The notes beneath the pieces were generated by a model. It searched no databases. It was not told the origin of the DNA and worked only from the letters and a program-made list of their open reading frames with translations. DNA of 64,000 bases, from contig OX393566.1 in the NCBI GenBank assembly GCA_947652115.1, positions 13,436,651 through 13,500,650 on the forward strand, read 5' to 3'. The first letter of the stretch is position 1, and every line of letters begins with the position of its first letter. Positions 1 through 8,062 of this stretch are shown here, piece by piece. The translations under genes and the position numbers were made by a program. This stretch comes from Blastomussa wellsi. Its lineage: Eukaryota; Cnidaria; Anthozoa; Scleractinia; Plerogyridae.

Positions 1-1113
1 CAGTAAATACTGAATGCCAAGGCTACGTATATAAAAATGGTTATTTGGATTGCTGTAGAGTTGGTGGGATACTGCTCGGAAAAGGCAATCTCCACCTGCG
101 CCCACGTCAAGAGCAGTTCTATTTAATTCAGACAACCTTGTTTCTAGTAGTGAAACTGAATTGGCAACTGAGCCACCATCTGCTGGTAAATCAGTATTAA
201 CAGTGTACAGATCTGATGGACCTGGGTTCTCTTCAACATCACCACTTAGAGATATAACTCTAAAAGATACATGATGGGTTTGTTTTAATTCTTTTAGCAT
301 TCTGTCATCAACATAAATGCAAAACAATGGTGACTTCTTATGCTTCAATGTCCTCAGTTGCACAACAGCTAAGTACAAGTTTGGCTTCACAAAGCACTCT
401 TTTGAGGATAATGCACAATTTGATCTGGCCAACCATTCAGTGAAATAATATCGATTATACTCACACAACATAAGTTTAAGCTTTGATGAATTAGGAATAC
501 ATTTCTTAAGGTATGATTTGGCAGCATTTCGTATTACTCTTGTCTTTCTAAATAGTTTGATTACTTTCCTATAAGGAATTCTGGAAGGTTCTCTTTCGCG
601 TTTCTTTCTAGAAATATGCAACTTAGAAACAAGCCTTGCCCTTGACATCCTGTTACACTTTTCCATTTCATTTGTATGCAAAGCACAAGTGCTTATTTGT
701 TCGTATTTGGCTTTGATTTGTACATATGTGGCTTTGATTTGCTCATATTTGGCTTTGATTTGTACATATGTGGCTTTGATTTGCTCATATTTGGCTTTCA
801 TTTGCTGACATTTGGCTTTGATCACTTGGCATTTGTATTTGGCTTTCTCGCTTTCCATAGTGATGGCACAGCCCCAGCGAGCGGGGGATTCGACATACGC
901 TCGGTACGTCTCCTTGCCTTTCAAATTACCCTGGCAAGTGAACGGTTCTTCTGATGTTTCTGTCCCTGAATATACACGGGACTTATTATGAACATCTCCA
1001 TTTGTACATATACAGGCATTCATAGTGCTAAAAATCTTGTTGATCACAATACACAATTCTCTCAGATCAGTGCGCAACACAAAATGGCGATTTGCAACGC
1101 TTGCACAAACCAT
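1..1113 (-). CDS. 2A-peptide / OTU-protease polyprotein of a Helitron-like element, 5' part (runs off left edge)
   Basis: An uninterrupted 371-codon minus-strand frame runs from an ATG at 1113-1111 to base 1, just after an in-frame TAA at 1134-1132. The order is: a Cys/His-containing N-terminus; a block of heptads of the AKYEQIK/ATYVQIK type (about 699-835) that should form a coiled coil; a basic stretch rich in Arg and Lys; then a 2A ribosome-skipping motif, GDVEENPGP, near 219-245. After the 2A comes the start of an OTU cysteine-protease domain, with the catalytic signature GGDCLFRAVSHQLY near 37-81. 2A motifs separate products by ribosome skipping, so OTU and downstream domains would be made apart from the N-terminal part. 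OTU domains with 2A motifs are known from cnidarian and echinoderm mobile elements, mainly Helitron-type and non-LTR. The Helitron assignment is inference, since any Rep/helicase would lie left of the window. The start could also be the Met at about 864. Confidence 0.8.
   Translation of the reverse strand, partial: MVCASVANRHFVLRTDLRELCIVINKIFSTMNACICTNGDVHNKSRVYSGTETSEEPFTCQGNLKGKETYRAYVESPARWGCAITMESEKAKYKCQVIKAKCQQMKAKYEQIKATYVQIKAKYEQIKATYVQIKAKYEQISTCALHTNEMEKCNRMSRARLVSKLHISRKKREREPSRIPYRKVIKLFRKTRVIRNAAKSYLKKCIPNSSKLKLMLCEYNRYYFTEWLARSNCALSSKECFVKPNLYLAVVQLRTLKHKKSPLFCIYVDDRMLKELKQTHHVSFRVISLSGDVEENPGPSDLYTVNTDLPADGGSVANSVSLLETRLSELNRTALDVGAGGDCLFRAVSHQLYSNPNNHFYIRSLGIQYLL
699..835 (-). 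repeat. 21-bp in-frame repeat encoding heptads
   Basis: About six copies of a 21-base unit alternate between two forms and make a 42-base dimer. Read on the minus strand they encode 7-residue units (AKYEQIK, ATYVQIK) inside the 2A/OTU frame. The unit is a multiple of three, so copy-number change keeps the frame open. Confidence 0.85.
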
Positions 1114-1285
1114 GTGCTTAGTCAGGTGACTTTAACGAGTAATTCCCGAACACCACCGATTGCGAAGCACAATCGATCTAGCTCCAAACACAATTAAATA
1201 AATTGACTTTCAAAATAAATGAACAACGTTTCGAGTTTATACATAAAAAAATTGGATTGTACATTCTAAAAGCCTACCTGTGTTT
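1114..1285. other. Upstream flank of the 2A/OTU frame
   Basis: AT-rich sequence with no recognisable gene. It would hold the 5' leader of the minus-strand 2A/OTU frame. No promoter motif was identified. Confidence 0.4.
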
Positions 1286-1289
1286 ATGA

Positions 1290-1800
1290 AGGTTGCGAGG
1301 CAAGAACCATGAAGACTTTCCCCGACTCAAAACAAGCGATGCGAGGGGTCTTCATCGCAGGCTAGCTGGATTCCACGAGTAAATTCACGAAACGATTAGC
1401 TGACATGAAGTGTTCCCCGGCCGCAAAACAAACGATGTTATGTAGGTTGGGAAGCAAGAACCATGAAGACTTTCCACGGCCTCAAAACGTATGATGCTAG
1501 CTGAAGTCGACAATTAAATTCGCAGAACGATTCGCTGAAGTAAACAAGAACCATGAAGACTTCTCCGGCCGCAAAACAAACGATGTTATGTAGATTGCGA
1601 AGCAAGAACCATGAAGACTTTCCACGGCCTCAAAGCACGGCCTCAAAACGTATGATGCTAGCTGAAGTCGACAATTAAATTCGCAGAACGATTCGCTGAA
1701 GTAAACAAGAACCATGAAGACTTCTCCGGCCGCAAAACAAACGATGTTATGTAGATTGCGAAGCAAGAACCATGAAGACTTTCCACGGCCTCAAAGCATA
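1290..1800. repeat. Tandem repeat, ~150-160 bp units
   Basis: The phrase GCAAGAACCATGAAGACTTT recurs near 1300, 1452, 1602 and 1761, in units that also carry CTCCGGCCGCAAAACAAACG and CTAGCTGAAGTCGACAATT. The two central units are nearly identical. The short minus-strand ORF across it is only the repeat read through. Confidence 0.75.
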
Positions 1801-1810
1801 TGCAAGTTCA

Positions 1811-2320
1811 CGAGTAAATTTGCACAACGATTCGCTAAAGGAATAGAGTAAGCTCAAAATTTAAAAAGTCACCGTAGATCGTCCAAATAGCCAGCCGAGT
1901 TCAAAACACAACCTCGTTCCCAGGGTCTCTCCCTTGGAATTAGAGCCCGCGATACATGGCGATAGTACTTGAACGATACAAATTGTGCACTAGTCAGCGG
2001 CATTAAAAAAAAAGTTTACGGGAAATGAGTGAGCGAGTGAAATTAGCATATTTGGAACCACTATACTCGTTTCATTCCATTCACGAGTAAAAAGGCGTTT
2101 TATAAATTGCAAGAAATTCCACTGGATAATTTTTGCCAAAACTTTTCTATTTGAATCAGCGTATTGATTGTTAATCGCATGCAAAAAATCAAGGTAGGTC
2201 TCCGAGTTAATTTTCGAGATAAAAAGAAATGTTTTTCGTACGTTTCATTTCCGGTTTAGCGAATTTCAGATGTAGCGCGCGCATCTTTAATAGAAATTTG
2301 GATCCAAAGATGACGCGAGC
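1811..2320. other. No gene recognised
   Basis: AT-rich sequence. Near 1910-1945 there is a short piece resembling the CTCGTTCCCAGGGTCTCTC termini of the foldback MITEs seen elsewhere (60245, 61860). Nothing else was recognised. Confidence 0.4.
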
Positions 2321-2327
2321 TCATTCT

Positions 2328-2512
2328 CGTACCCAGAGGCCGCGATCCTTTTGGTCAGCACCAAGAATCACGACCTCTGGCCACCCCCAGCTTATGAGCA
2401 TGCGCAGAGTACTCGTTCTGTAGCTGGACTTCCGGTTTTGGAGACGGCCAGAGGTCGTGATTCTTGGTGCTGACCAAAAGCATCTCGGCCTCTGGGGACG
2501 AGAATGACGCGA
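2328..2512. repeat. Palindromic MITE of the CTCGTCCCCAGAG type
   Basis: Imperfect inverted arms at about 2328-2384 and 2448-2512 share the words CCAGAGGCCG..GATC.TTTTGGTCAGCACC and GAATCACGACCTCTGGCC. The same terminal phrase recurs at 30345-30412, 34481-34550 and 42048-42118, so this is a dispersed family of small foldbacks. No coding capacity. Confidence 0.7.
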
Positions 2513-2599
2513 GCTACGTTCGCGCTAATTGTTTCTGTGCATCGTTACTGCGCACGGAATTCGTCACTCCACGTCATCCATCAAAGGACCAGAAGCCGT

Positions 2600-2890
2600 T
2601 TCGTAACTTTGCTGGTAGGTTACTCTCTTAAATGGTCGGTGGCCCCTGCCTTTTTTCCATGAACTGATTTTATTTACAATTTTTGGCAGATTTTCAAAAA
2701 ATGAACAAAAAATCAATGTGGGAAGTTTAGAAATTTTAAAGTTTTCTGCCCACAGGACATCGAATCCTGCCATGTTGCGGCTGTTAGGCGAGTGTAAAAG
2801 TGGTCGCTCAATTCGAATTTTTTTCTTTAAGAAACCACACCAACTAAATAAATTCACTTTATGGGTCCATTTAAACAACATTTGGCAGAG
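2600..2890. repeat. Diverged dispersed repeat (inverted partner at 24184-24430)
   Basis: On the opposite strand this segment resembles 24184-24430. Shared landmarks are CTCTGCCAAATRTTG, the GGCAGRATTCGATGTC block and a T-rich block followed by TGACAATCTG-like sequence. The open frames on both strands are repeat shadows. Confidence 0.5.
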
Positions 2891-3214
2891 ACACGTGTAA
2901 AGATCTTTGAGACTTGAATAAACACAAGAACAGCTTTGTGAAGGCTCTATAATTCCGAAGCTCAATGAAGTCGAATACACTCAACGTTAAACTCGTGGTT
3001 GCCTGGTCGAGTGCCTGGTAACCAGGCCGCTATTGAACAATATCGTTACAACACGTTCATTTCAAAGATTTATTTGCAATATGTTTTGTGCTTACATACA
3101 CTGTAGCCGTATTCGCTAACGTGTTCTTCTGGGCATGTTACATTTCTGACATCAGCTATTCATTATCTTACAGTGGTGAGGGTTTCAGAAAAAAAAATCA
3201 ATAGTAGAAAATTT

Positions 3215-3978
3215 TTGCGCGAACGTCCTTAAAGTGCCTATGAAATGAAAAAACGAGCTATTTAAAAATAAGCTTATTTGAAAGGCCTTTAAAAATGAAG
3301 AAAATGGCGTTTTCCTTTTTGTGATATCTCCTCTCGTTCCAGAGATATTCAAGATTTTTGTATTATGCAAATTAGGTGCTGATGACATCATAAGGTGTGA
3401 TGGTATGTGCCTAAAAACACAAAATATGGCATATCTCTGCAAGCAATAATGCAATGCAATTGGAACTTTGCAAGCACATTGCACCCTAAGAAACTCTCTT
3501 TCCTCTTTAAATCAAATATCACTCGTTTGTGACTGTATTGGGAAAATAATTGAACCCATTTAAAGCGTGTACAATGCCCATATTTCAATAGCTCTCTTAA
3601 TTAACCTTTAGGAAGTGGACGATGTTTGCTAAGGTCAAATACAGGAATGGTTATTCCTGTATATTAGATCTGGAACCGGATGTGTTACCACAGCGACAGC
3701 AAAACATACACCATCTGATGTATTTCTTAGGCTATAACATGCTCACCGAGTTTCAATTTCATTGCGTCATTTCTTGCAGAGATATTCTATATTTCGTGTT
3801 TTTGCAACCATACTATCACACCTCATTGATGTCATCATAATTCCAAAATCTTGAATATCTCTGGAACGAGAGGAGATATCACAAAGAGGAAAACGACTTT
3901 CTTCCTCATTTTTAAAGGCCTTTCCAACGAGCCTATTTTTCAATAGCTCATTTTTTCATTTCATAGGCACTTTAAAGG
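3215..3978. repeat. Foldback element, ~270-bp imperfect inverted arms
   Basis: The left arm (about 3221-3490) and right arm (about 3717-3975) are imperfect reverse complements. Both carry AAAGTGCCTATGAAATGAAA at the outer end and TCTCGTTCCAGAGATATTCA in the middle. The ~230-base loop holds no recognised gene. The outer end abuts a Penelope GIY-YIG fragment at 3980. Confidence 0.75.
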
Positions 3979-3979
3979 A

Positions 3980-4391
3980 CTTTGACAAAGTCTATAATCC
4001 CTTCAACACTCCGCAACAGGAATTTCCTTCTCCTACATTCAGACCATCAACTGAACATCAACCGAATGTTGTTTACAAAATACTCTGTACTGATTTTGAT
4101 TGCTGCTACGTGGGTGAAACTGGTCGTTGTTTTGGAACTCGAAAGAAAGAACATATCAGGAATGTGAAAGCTCATGCTAGCGGCTCAAACATTGCAAAAC
4201 ATGCTTAGGTATATGACCATCGTATTGCCAATTACATCTCAGAAGTCATTGACAAAGGCTCTTTCCGTACAAGAAAAACAATTGAATCTTGGCACACACC
4301 TTCTATCAAGCGCGTGGACAATAATTCCAAGCCGCTCCCTAATCAGTACTCTATTCTATTTAAAAAGCAGTCTACCAATAAACGCATTTTT
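3980..4391 (+). pseudogene. GIY-YIG endonuclease fragment of a second Penelope lineage
   Basis: One reading frame contains VVYKILCTDFDCCYVGETGR, which is the GIY-YIG core (VYKI...YVGETGR), then RKKEHIRNVKAH with the catalytic Arg region. It ends with the typical Penelope C-terminus SWHTPSIKRVDNNSKPLP. An in-frame TAG near 4206 breaks it. This domain nicks target DNA for Penelope retrotransposition. It differs clearly from the copies at 7006 and 47.5 kb, so it is another lineage. Downstream at 4492-4513 a perfect 6-bp stem (GGCTGT/ACAGCC) is followed by GAAA, which is where a hammerhead-like fold would sit. Confidence 0.75.
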
Positions 4392-4519
4392 ACTTTCGTA
4401 GTGTTCTTTTCATTATTTTATCTCACCTTATTTTGTATATATTTTAGATTATTTCTTTCCGGGATTTCTTTATTTCGTTTTTGTCGCCTAAGGCTGTAGC
4501 AAGACAGCCGAAAGCTCAT

Positions 4520-5057
4520 TGATGTATTTTATTGATATATCTGTTATGTGGCATTAATAGGAAGCACAGTAACAGTTATAATTCAAAGACACATTTGCTG
4601 ATGGTCGTGGTTTTCATTAATTAGATATGATGAAGAACTGGCAAGCCAAGATGCTTTGGAAAGCCGATCGGACTCACGATCAAGAACAGGACAGGCAGGA
4701 ACTTTTCGTTCTGTCAAAGCTGGAATAACAAAACAAGCTACTTGGAAATGAATAAGCATCAATGGTTTCCTACCTGCATCGAGGCAACGCAAGAGCAAAC
4801 TGACAACATGCAATGGACTCGAGTATCGATATCCTGCGAGCAAGCTCTTTCGTGGGTTGGGTGGTAGGGAGGGAGAGAGAGCTTGCAACGATGTCTCAGC
4901 GGTTTGATTTCCGCCCCTAGCGCTCCCCACGGCTTCCGGCTGTCTGAGCTGTCAAATTTGGCCAATCAGCGCAAATAAGAAATGAGGATCAATGTGAACA
5001 AAAATGTTTTACAAACACGTGAAAGATCAATTTTCCCACGAGTTACGCTGCTTGCTA
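4520..5057. other. No gene recognised
   Basis: Unique-looking AT-rich sequence. Short ORFs on the minus strand (4583-4965) have no recognisable domain. Confidence 0.35.
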
Positions 5058-5210
5058 TGGCTGAAAAATGTACTCCAAAGAAGGTCTCTTTTGGGAGAAA
5101 ACCAAAACCCGAAAGTCCCGACGATTATTGCAGGTGTTGCAGAGTTTCTTTGAAAGTTGGTTTCGGAGATTCGTGTAAATCGATCGCCAGAGAAAAGCAG
5201 AAGCTGTAGA
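5058..5210 (+). CDS. Short ORF with CxxC motif, possible first exon of a cnidarian zinc-finger family
   Basis: From the ATG at 5058 the frame encodes about 50 residues with a basic N-terminus (CTPKKVSFGRKPKP) followed by SPDDYCRCCRVSLKVGFGDS, then stops at 5208-5210. The CxxC motif after an acidic turn recalls the first half of a treble-clef zinc finger found in an expanded anthozoan family of unknown role; that match is from memory. No second pair of zinc ligands follows in frame, so this is a truncated copy or a first exon. No TATA box or splice donor was identified. Confidence 0.35.
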
Positions 5211-5368
5211 CTGTTTCCCATCTGACCTTCTTACTGATAGAAATAAAAAGAACGTATTGTTGGCATTTTACCTTTTTCCTGTCCACCTCTCCAATGTACG
5301 AGACTCGTCCACGGCAATAGCTTCCAAATCCCTGTAGACTGCGGAGTCATCTTCTTTCAAAATGTTAA

Positions 5369-5719
5369 GAACGTGAGCTCTATCGTCGCTTCATTGACGA
5401 CTGTATCGGCGCTACCTCTTCTACCAGAGAGGATCTCAATCAATTTATAACCGCTGTTAATTTGTTTCATCCTGCCCTTAAATATACCTGGGAAATTTCA
5501 GATACTTCCTTAGCCTTCCTGGATATCAAAGTTTCTATCGAAGGCAACGGTTTATGCACAAGTGTGCACTACAAACCCACAGATTCTCATAGTTATTTGT
5601 TGTATTCATCTTCACATCCATCACATGTCAAGAATTCCATTCCTTATTCTCAGTTTCTTAGACTTCGCCGGCTATCCTTCTGTCGTTCAAGCGGGCCATC
5701 ATCGCGCCCAACAAATTGA
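5369..5719 (+). pseudogene. Penelope reverse transcriptase, C-terminal fragment
   Basis: The frame opens after a TAA at 5366-5368 and carries ELYRRFIDDCIGATSS. RFIDD is the Penelope version of the catalytic YxDD box. It is followed by LKYTWEISDTSLAFLDIKVS, a conserved Penelope palm/thumb segment, and HYKPTDSHSYLLYSSSHPSH. The frame shifts near 5660-5700, and the N-terminal fingers are absent. Confidence 0.85.
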
Positions 5720-5778
5720 TCGACAGTCAGCACTACAAACGTCACAGTGAGAAAACAACGATAGAATTCCATTCACCC

Positions 5779-6500
5779 TCCATAGGCAGCGGAGGGGGAG
5801 GGGCAGGGGGCTGAAGCCCCGCCCCCCCCCCCCCTAAAAAAAAAAATTGGGGGGGGGGCTGAGCCCCCCCACGTTTCGGTGGCGAAAATATCGGTAGCGC
5901 AGCATAAAATTGCGACAAAATTAAAACGGAATTAGGAAGCTGATTCAACTAAGCCAAGTTGAGGCCAGTCGCAAACTTAGAGAAACTTCTTGTGGGCGCA
6001 GCAAACAGCGACGACTTCAGCGAGCTGGAAAGGTCTTGCTTTGAAACTAGCATAGACTGTGGCCGGCTTGGGCACCAGCTTTACCTCGTGCATAATGCAG
6101 TGAAAACTACGCTTCCCGAAGCACGTCAGGTTACAACTATAACAACCATTTGCGAAGATTTCAACAAACCTCCTGTCACCAAAACGCTACTAGGAGAGGT
6201 CCGCAAACTGCTAAGATTGTATTTGACATTACCTGTGGCATCGGCGACTTCCGAGCGCACGTTTTCTTCCCTACGTCGCCTAAAAACCTACCTTAGAAGC
6301 ACCATGAATCAGGATCGTCTAAACAACTGCCTCCCCCTTCATTACATTGACCACTGTAGACATTGCAAAGAAGTTTGCTCGTGCAAATGAACAACGCGAA
6401 AGACATTTTGAAAAATTCGAGTAGAGGTATGTGCTTGCCTTCGTGTGCGATATAAGCCCCCCCCCCCATGTTTCAAAATGCTCCGCCGCCTCTGCCCTCA
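5779..6500 (+). mobile_element. hAT DNA transposon, internally deleted
   Basis: The ends are GC-rich and roughly inverted: GGCAGCGGAGGGGGAGG near 5783 and GCTCCGCCGCCTCTGCC near 6480. Runs of C and G sit inside both ends. The flanks look like an imperfect ~8-bp duplication (CCCTCCAT versus CCCTCACAT). The element sits inside the Penelope connector, whose reading resumes just after it. Only the C-terminal transposase domain remains. Confidence 0.65.
5959..6390 (+). pseudogene. hAT transposase C-terminal dimerisation domain
   Basis: The 143-residue frame ends with LPVASATSERTFSSLRRLKT and LRSTMNQDRLNN. These are the signature of the hAT C-terminal dimerisation domain, as in ZMYM1-like and other ZnF-hAT transposases. 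It starts at TTG with no ATG, and the catalytic core with the first two acidic residues is missing. The preceding residues are the expected linker just before the domain. It cannot encode an active transposase. Confidence 0.85.
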
Positions 6501-6702
6501 CATTTCACCCTCACAACCACGCAGTAAAATCCATCATTCTCAAAAACTTTAAATTACTTAAATGATCCCGACAGTGGTAGACTATTTTCGCAACCTCCAT
6601 TAATTTCATTCAAACGCGACAAAAACATAGGTAACTTTTTAGTCAGAAGTGCATTCCAAACAAATGATCAACCCGGAACTTTTAAATTCATGAGTCGATA
6701 AG

Positions 6703-6982
6703 TAAAGATAATTTTAAACAAATTTTGCGTAGATTTTCTAAGGACATTAATAATTTCTCATTTAGTGCTCCCATGATAGCTAATAAATACAATGACCATG
6801 TATATTTTTAGTTTTTAGATAGTTAACAAATTCAATGACCACGTATTTTATTAGTTTGACTTTATTCATACATTTTACATCTTTGTACTTTTTACTTAAT
6901 TTACTTTAGATGCAGGTCCACATCAGCCTTTTGCTGCTTCTGTATATAATTCAACCTGCTTTACCAAATAAATGTATGTATG

Positions 6983-7006
<24 letters not shown>
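6703..7006 (+). mobile_element. 5'-truncated LINE tail with (GTAT)n end
   Basis: A non-coding segment interrupts the Penelope frame between 6702 and 7006. It ends in CCAAATAAATGTATG followed by about nine GTAT units, the microsatellite-type 3' end of CR1-like LINEs. The sequence TAAAT occurs on both sides and may be the target duplication. The frame starting at 6910 reads from this tail into the GIY-YIG domain only by chance. Confidence 0.6.
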
Positions 7007-7015
<9 letters not shown>

Positions 7016-7353
7016 GCACTCGCGCACGATGCGAAACATGCCCTTTCATTCACAACGTTGACAAAATATCGGGACCAAAGCGATCTATCAAGATCACTGA
7101 TCATTTCACCTGCACCTCCGCCAATGTCATCTACTGTATAACTTGCACTCTTTGCAAAAAGTTATACATCGGCGAAACGGGGAGACGACTAGGCGACCGA
7201 TTCCGAGAACACCTTCGGGACGGAGAGAAAGACGACAAAAATGCATCGAAACCGGCCGTGAGACACTTCAATCTCCCAAATCATTCTAAGAAACATATGA
7301 CAGTTGCGGCCTTTCCCTTTACCAAGGAAGCACGGAAAGTCGCAAAACTCTAG
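7006..7353 (+). pseudogene. Penelope GIY-YIG endonuclease
   Basis: The sequence shows KCTRARCETCPFIHN, the Cys-rich connector that precedes the domain in Penelope proteins. Then come ANVIYCITCTLCKKLYIGET, the GIY..YIG motif, and GDRFREHLRD with the catalytic Arg. The frame breaks at 7353; the next frame carries the expected LEQKFIFQ continuation. Close relatives lie at 47463-47684 (-) and 47683-47795 (+). Confidence 0.85.
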
Positions 7354-7404
7354 AACAAAAATTTATTTTTCAAATCTGCACTCTTAATCCTCACGGTATC
7401 AACG

Positions 7405-7660
7405 AACGCTTTTCATTCAACTACTTTATTCCGTTGTTTTCACGTTACCAGGCAGCAACCAATAGCGAAGCTCCATCTTTCTGTATTTAAACAACATTGG
7501 ACTCAAAATTCCTTTATTCGCTCCAACGAAGGGCGAACGCTTTTCATTCAACTAATTTATTCCGTTGTTTTCACGTTACCAGGCAGCAACCAAATCGCGA
7601 AGCTCCATCTTTCTGTATATAAACAACACACGACTCAAGATTTCTTTATTCGCTCCAACG
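7405..7660 (+). repeat. Tandem duplication of ~126 bp in the Penelope 3' tail
   Basis: GAACGCTTTTCATTCAACTA starts both units (about 7405 and 7531). Each runs through the TTCCGTTGTTTTCACGTTACC and CTCCATCTTTCTGTAT landmarks to TTATTCGCTCCAACGAAGGGC. The first unit breaks off inside the hammerhead-like core, where GGGC joins GAACGC. The second continues into the complete core. Confidence 0.85.
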
Positions 7661-7686
7661 AAGGGCTAACGCTCGAAACGTCAGCT
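7651..7686 (+). ncRNA. Hammerhead-ribozyme-like core of the Penelope tail (degenerate)
   Basis: The layout fits a type-I hammerhead: GCT, a CNNACGA box, a GGGC/GCTC stem with a TAAC loop, GAAA, ACGT and a C before AGC, which pairs with the first GCT. The conserved CTGANGA box reads CCAACGA here, so two key bases are changed and cleavage is unlikely. Penelope elements are known to carry hammerhead motifs with a very short helix III. Other copies are at 25315, 35881, 47334 (-) and 58221. Confidence 0.5.
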
Positions 7687-7756
7687 CTTGAATCTCTTTA
7701 CGGTGGCCAATTCACATTATCAACCCAGTTGATAAAACCAAATTATATTGTTGTAC

Positions 7757-7793
<37 letters not shown>

Positions 7794-7992
7794 TCCCCCC
7801 TCCGCCACCCCATCTAATTTTTCTCGAGCTCAGTTCCAGGCCTCACTGCCAGCCACACCACCTAAGGTTTGGCCTCAGCACTGGAACGAGGTTCGACTAA
7901 GCCAACCCTTCCCACCCACTGAATCCCTCGTAGTACGGTTCAAGGATTTGAATTGAGCTGTTGTGTTGGGGCACGGGTTCCGAAAACAGGCA

Positions 7993-8062
7993 ATGGCGAA
8001 CACAGAAAGGAAAGTTGGTATTCCCGTCGATGCAAGTGAACATAGTGAGAAGGCCTGTGACT
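7993..8062 (+). CDS. Universal stress protein, exon 1
   Basis: The first coding exon of a UspA-domain protein starts at ATG 7993 and encodes MANTERKVGIPVDASEHSEK and three more residues. It ends in phase 1 at a consensus donor (T|GTAAGT). The residues form the first beta strand and nucleotide-binding Asp (PVD), followed by the S/E-rich turn typical of the family. Joined to exons at 11074, 18689 and 30787 in matching phases, it gives a 148-residue protein, the usual length of a single-domain UspA protein. These cytosolic ATP-binding proteins respond to oxidative and heat stress and are expanded in corals. A Penelope tail ends only ~160 bases upstream. No TATA box was recognised. Confidence 0.88.

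Larger units (their letters stand above)
5369..7830 (+). mobile_element. Penelope-like retroelement, nested and degraded
   Basis: The pieces lie in order on the + strand: C-terminal reverse transcriptase (5369-5770), connector (about 6504-6702), GIY-YIG endonuclease (7006-7400) and the 3' tail with a hammerhead-like core (7405-7830). A hAT element (about 5779-6500) splits RT from connector, and a LINE tail (about 6703-7006) splits connector from endonuclease. The connector phrase HPHNHAVKSIILKNFKLLK just after the hAT element continues the frame that stops just before it. The tail ends about 160 bases upstream of the stress-protein start codon. Confidence 0.85.

Noticed and set aside
676..954. 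92-codon plus-strand ORF rich in GFDL repeats
   Set aside because: Antisense reading of the heptad repeat of the 2A/OTU frame.
6910..7005. N-terminal extension of the GIY-YIG frame with MYVCMYVCMYV
   Set aside because: This is the LINE tail and its GTAT microsatellite read through into the Penelope frame.
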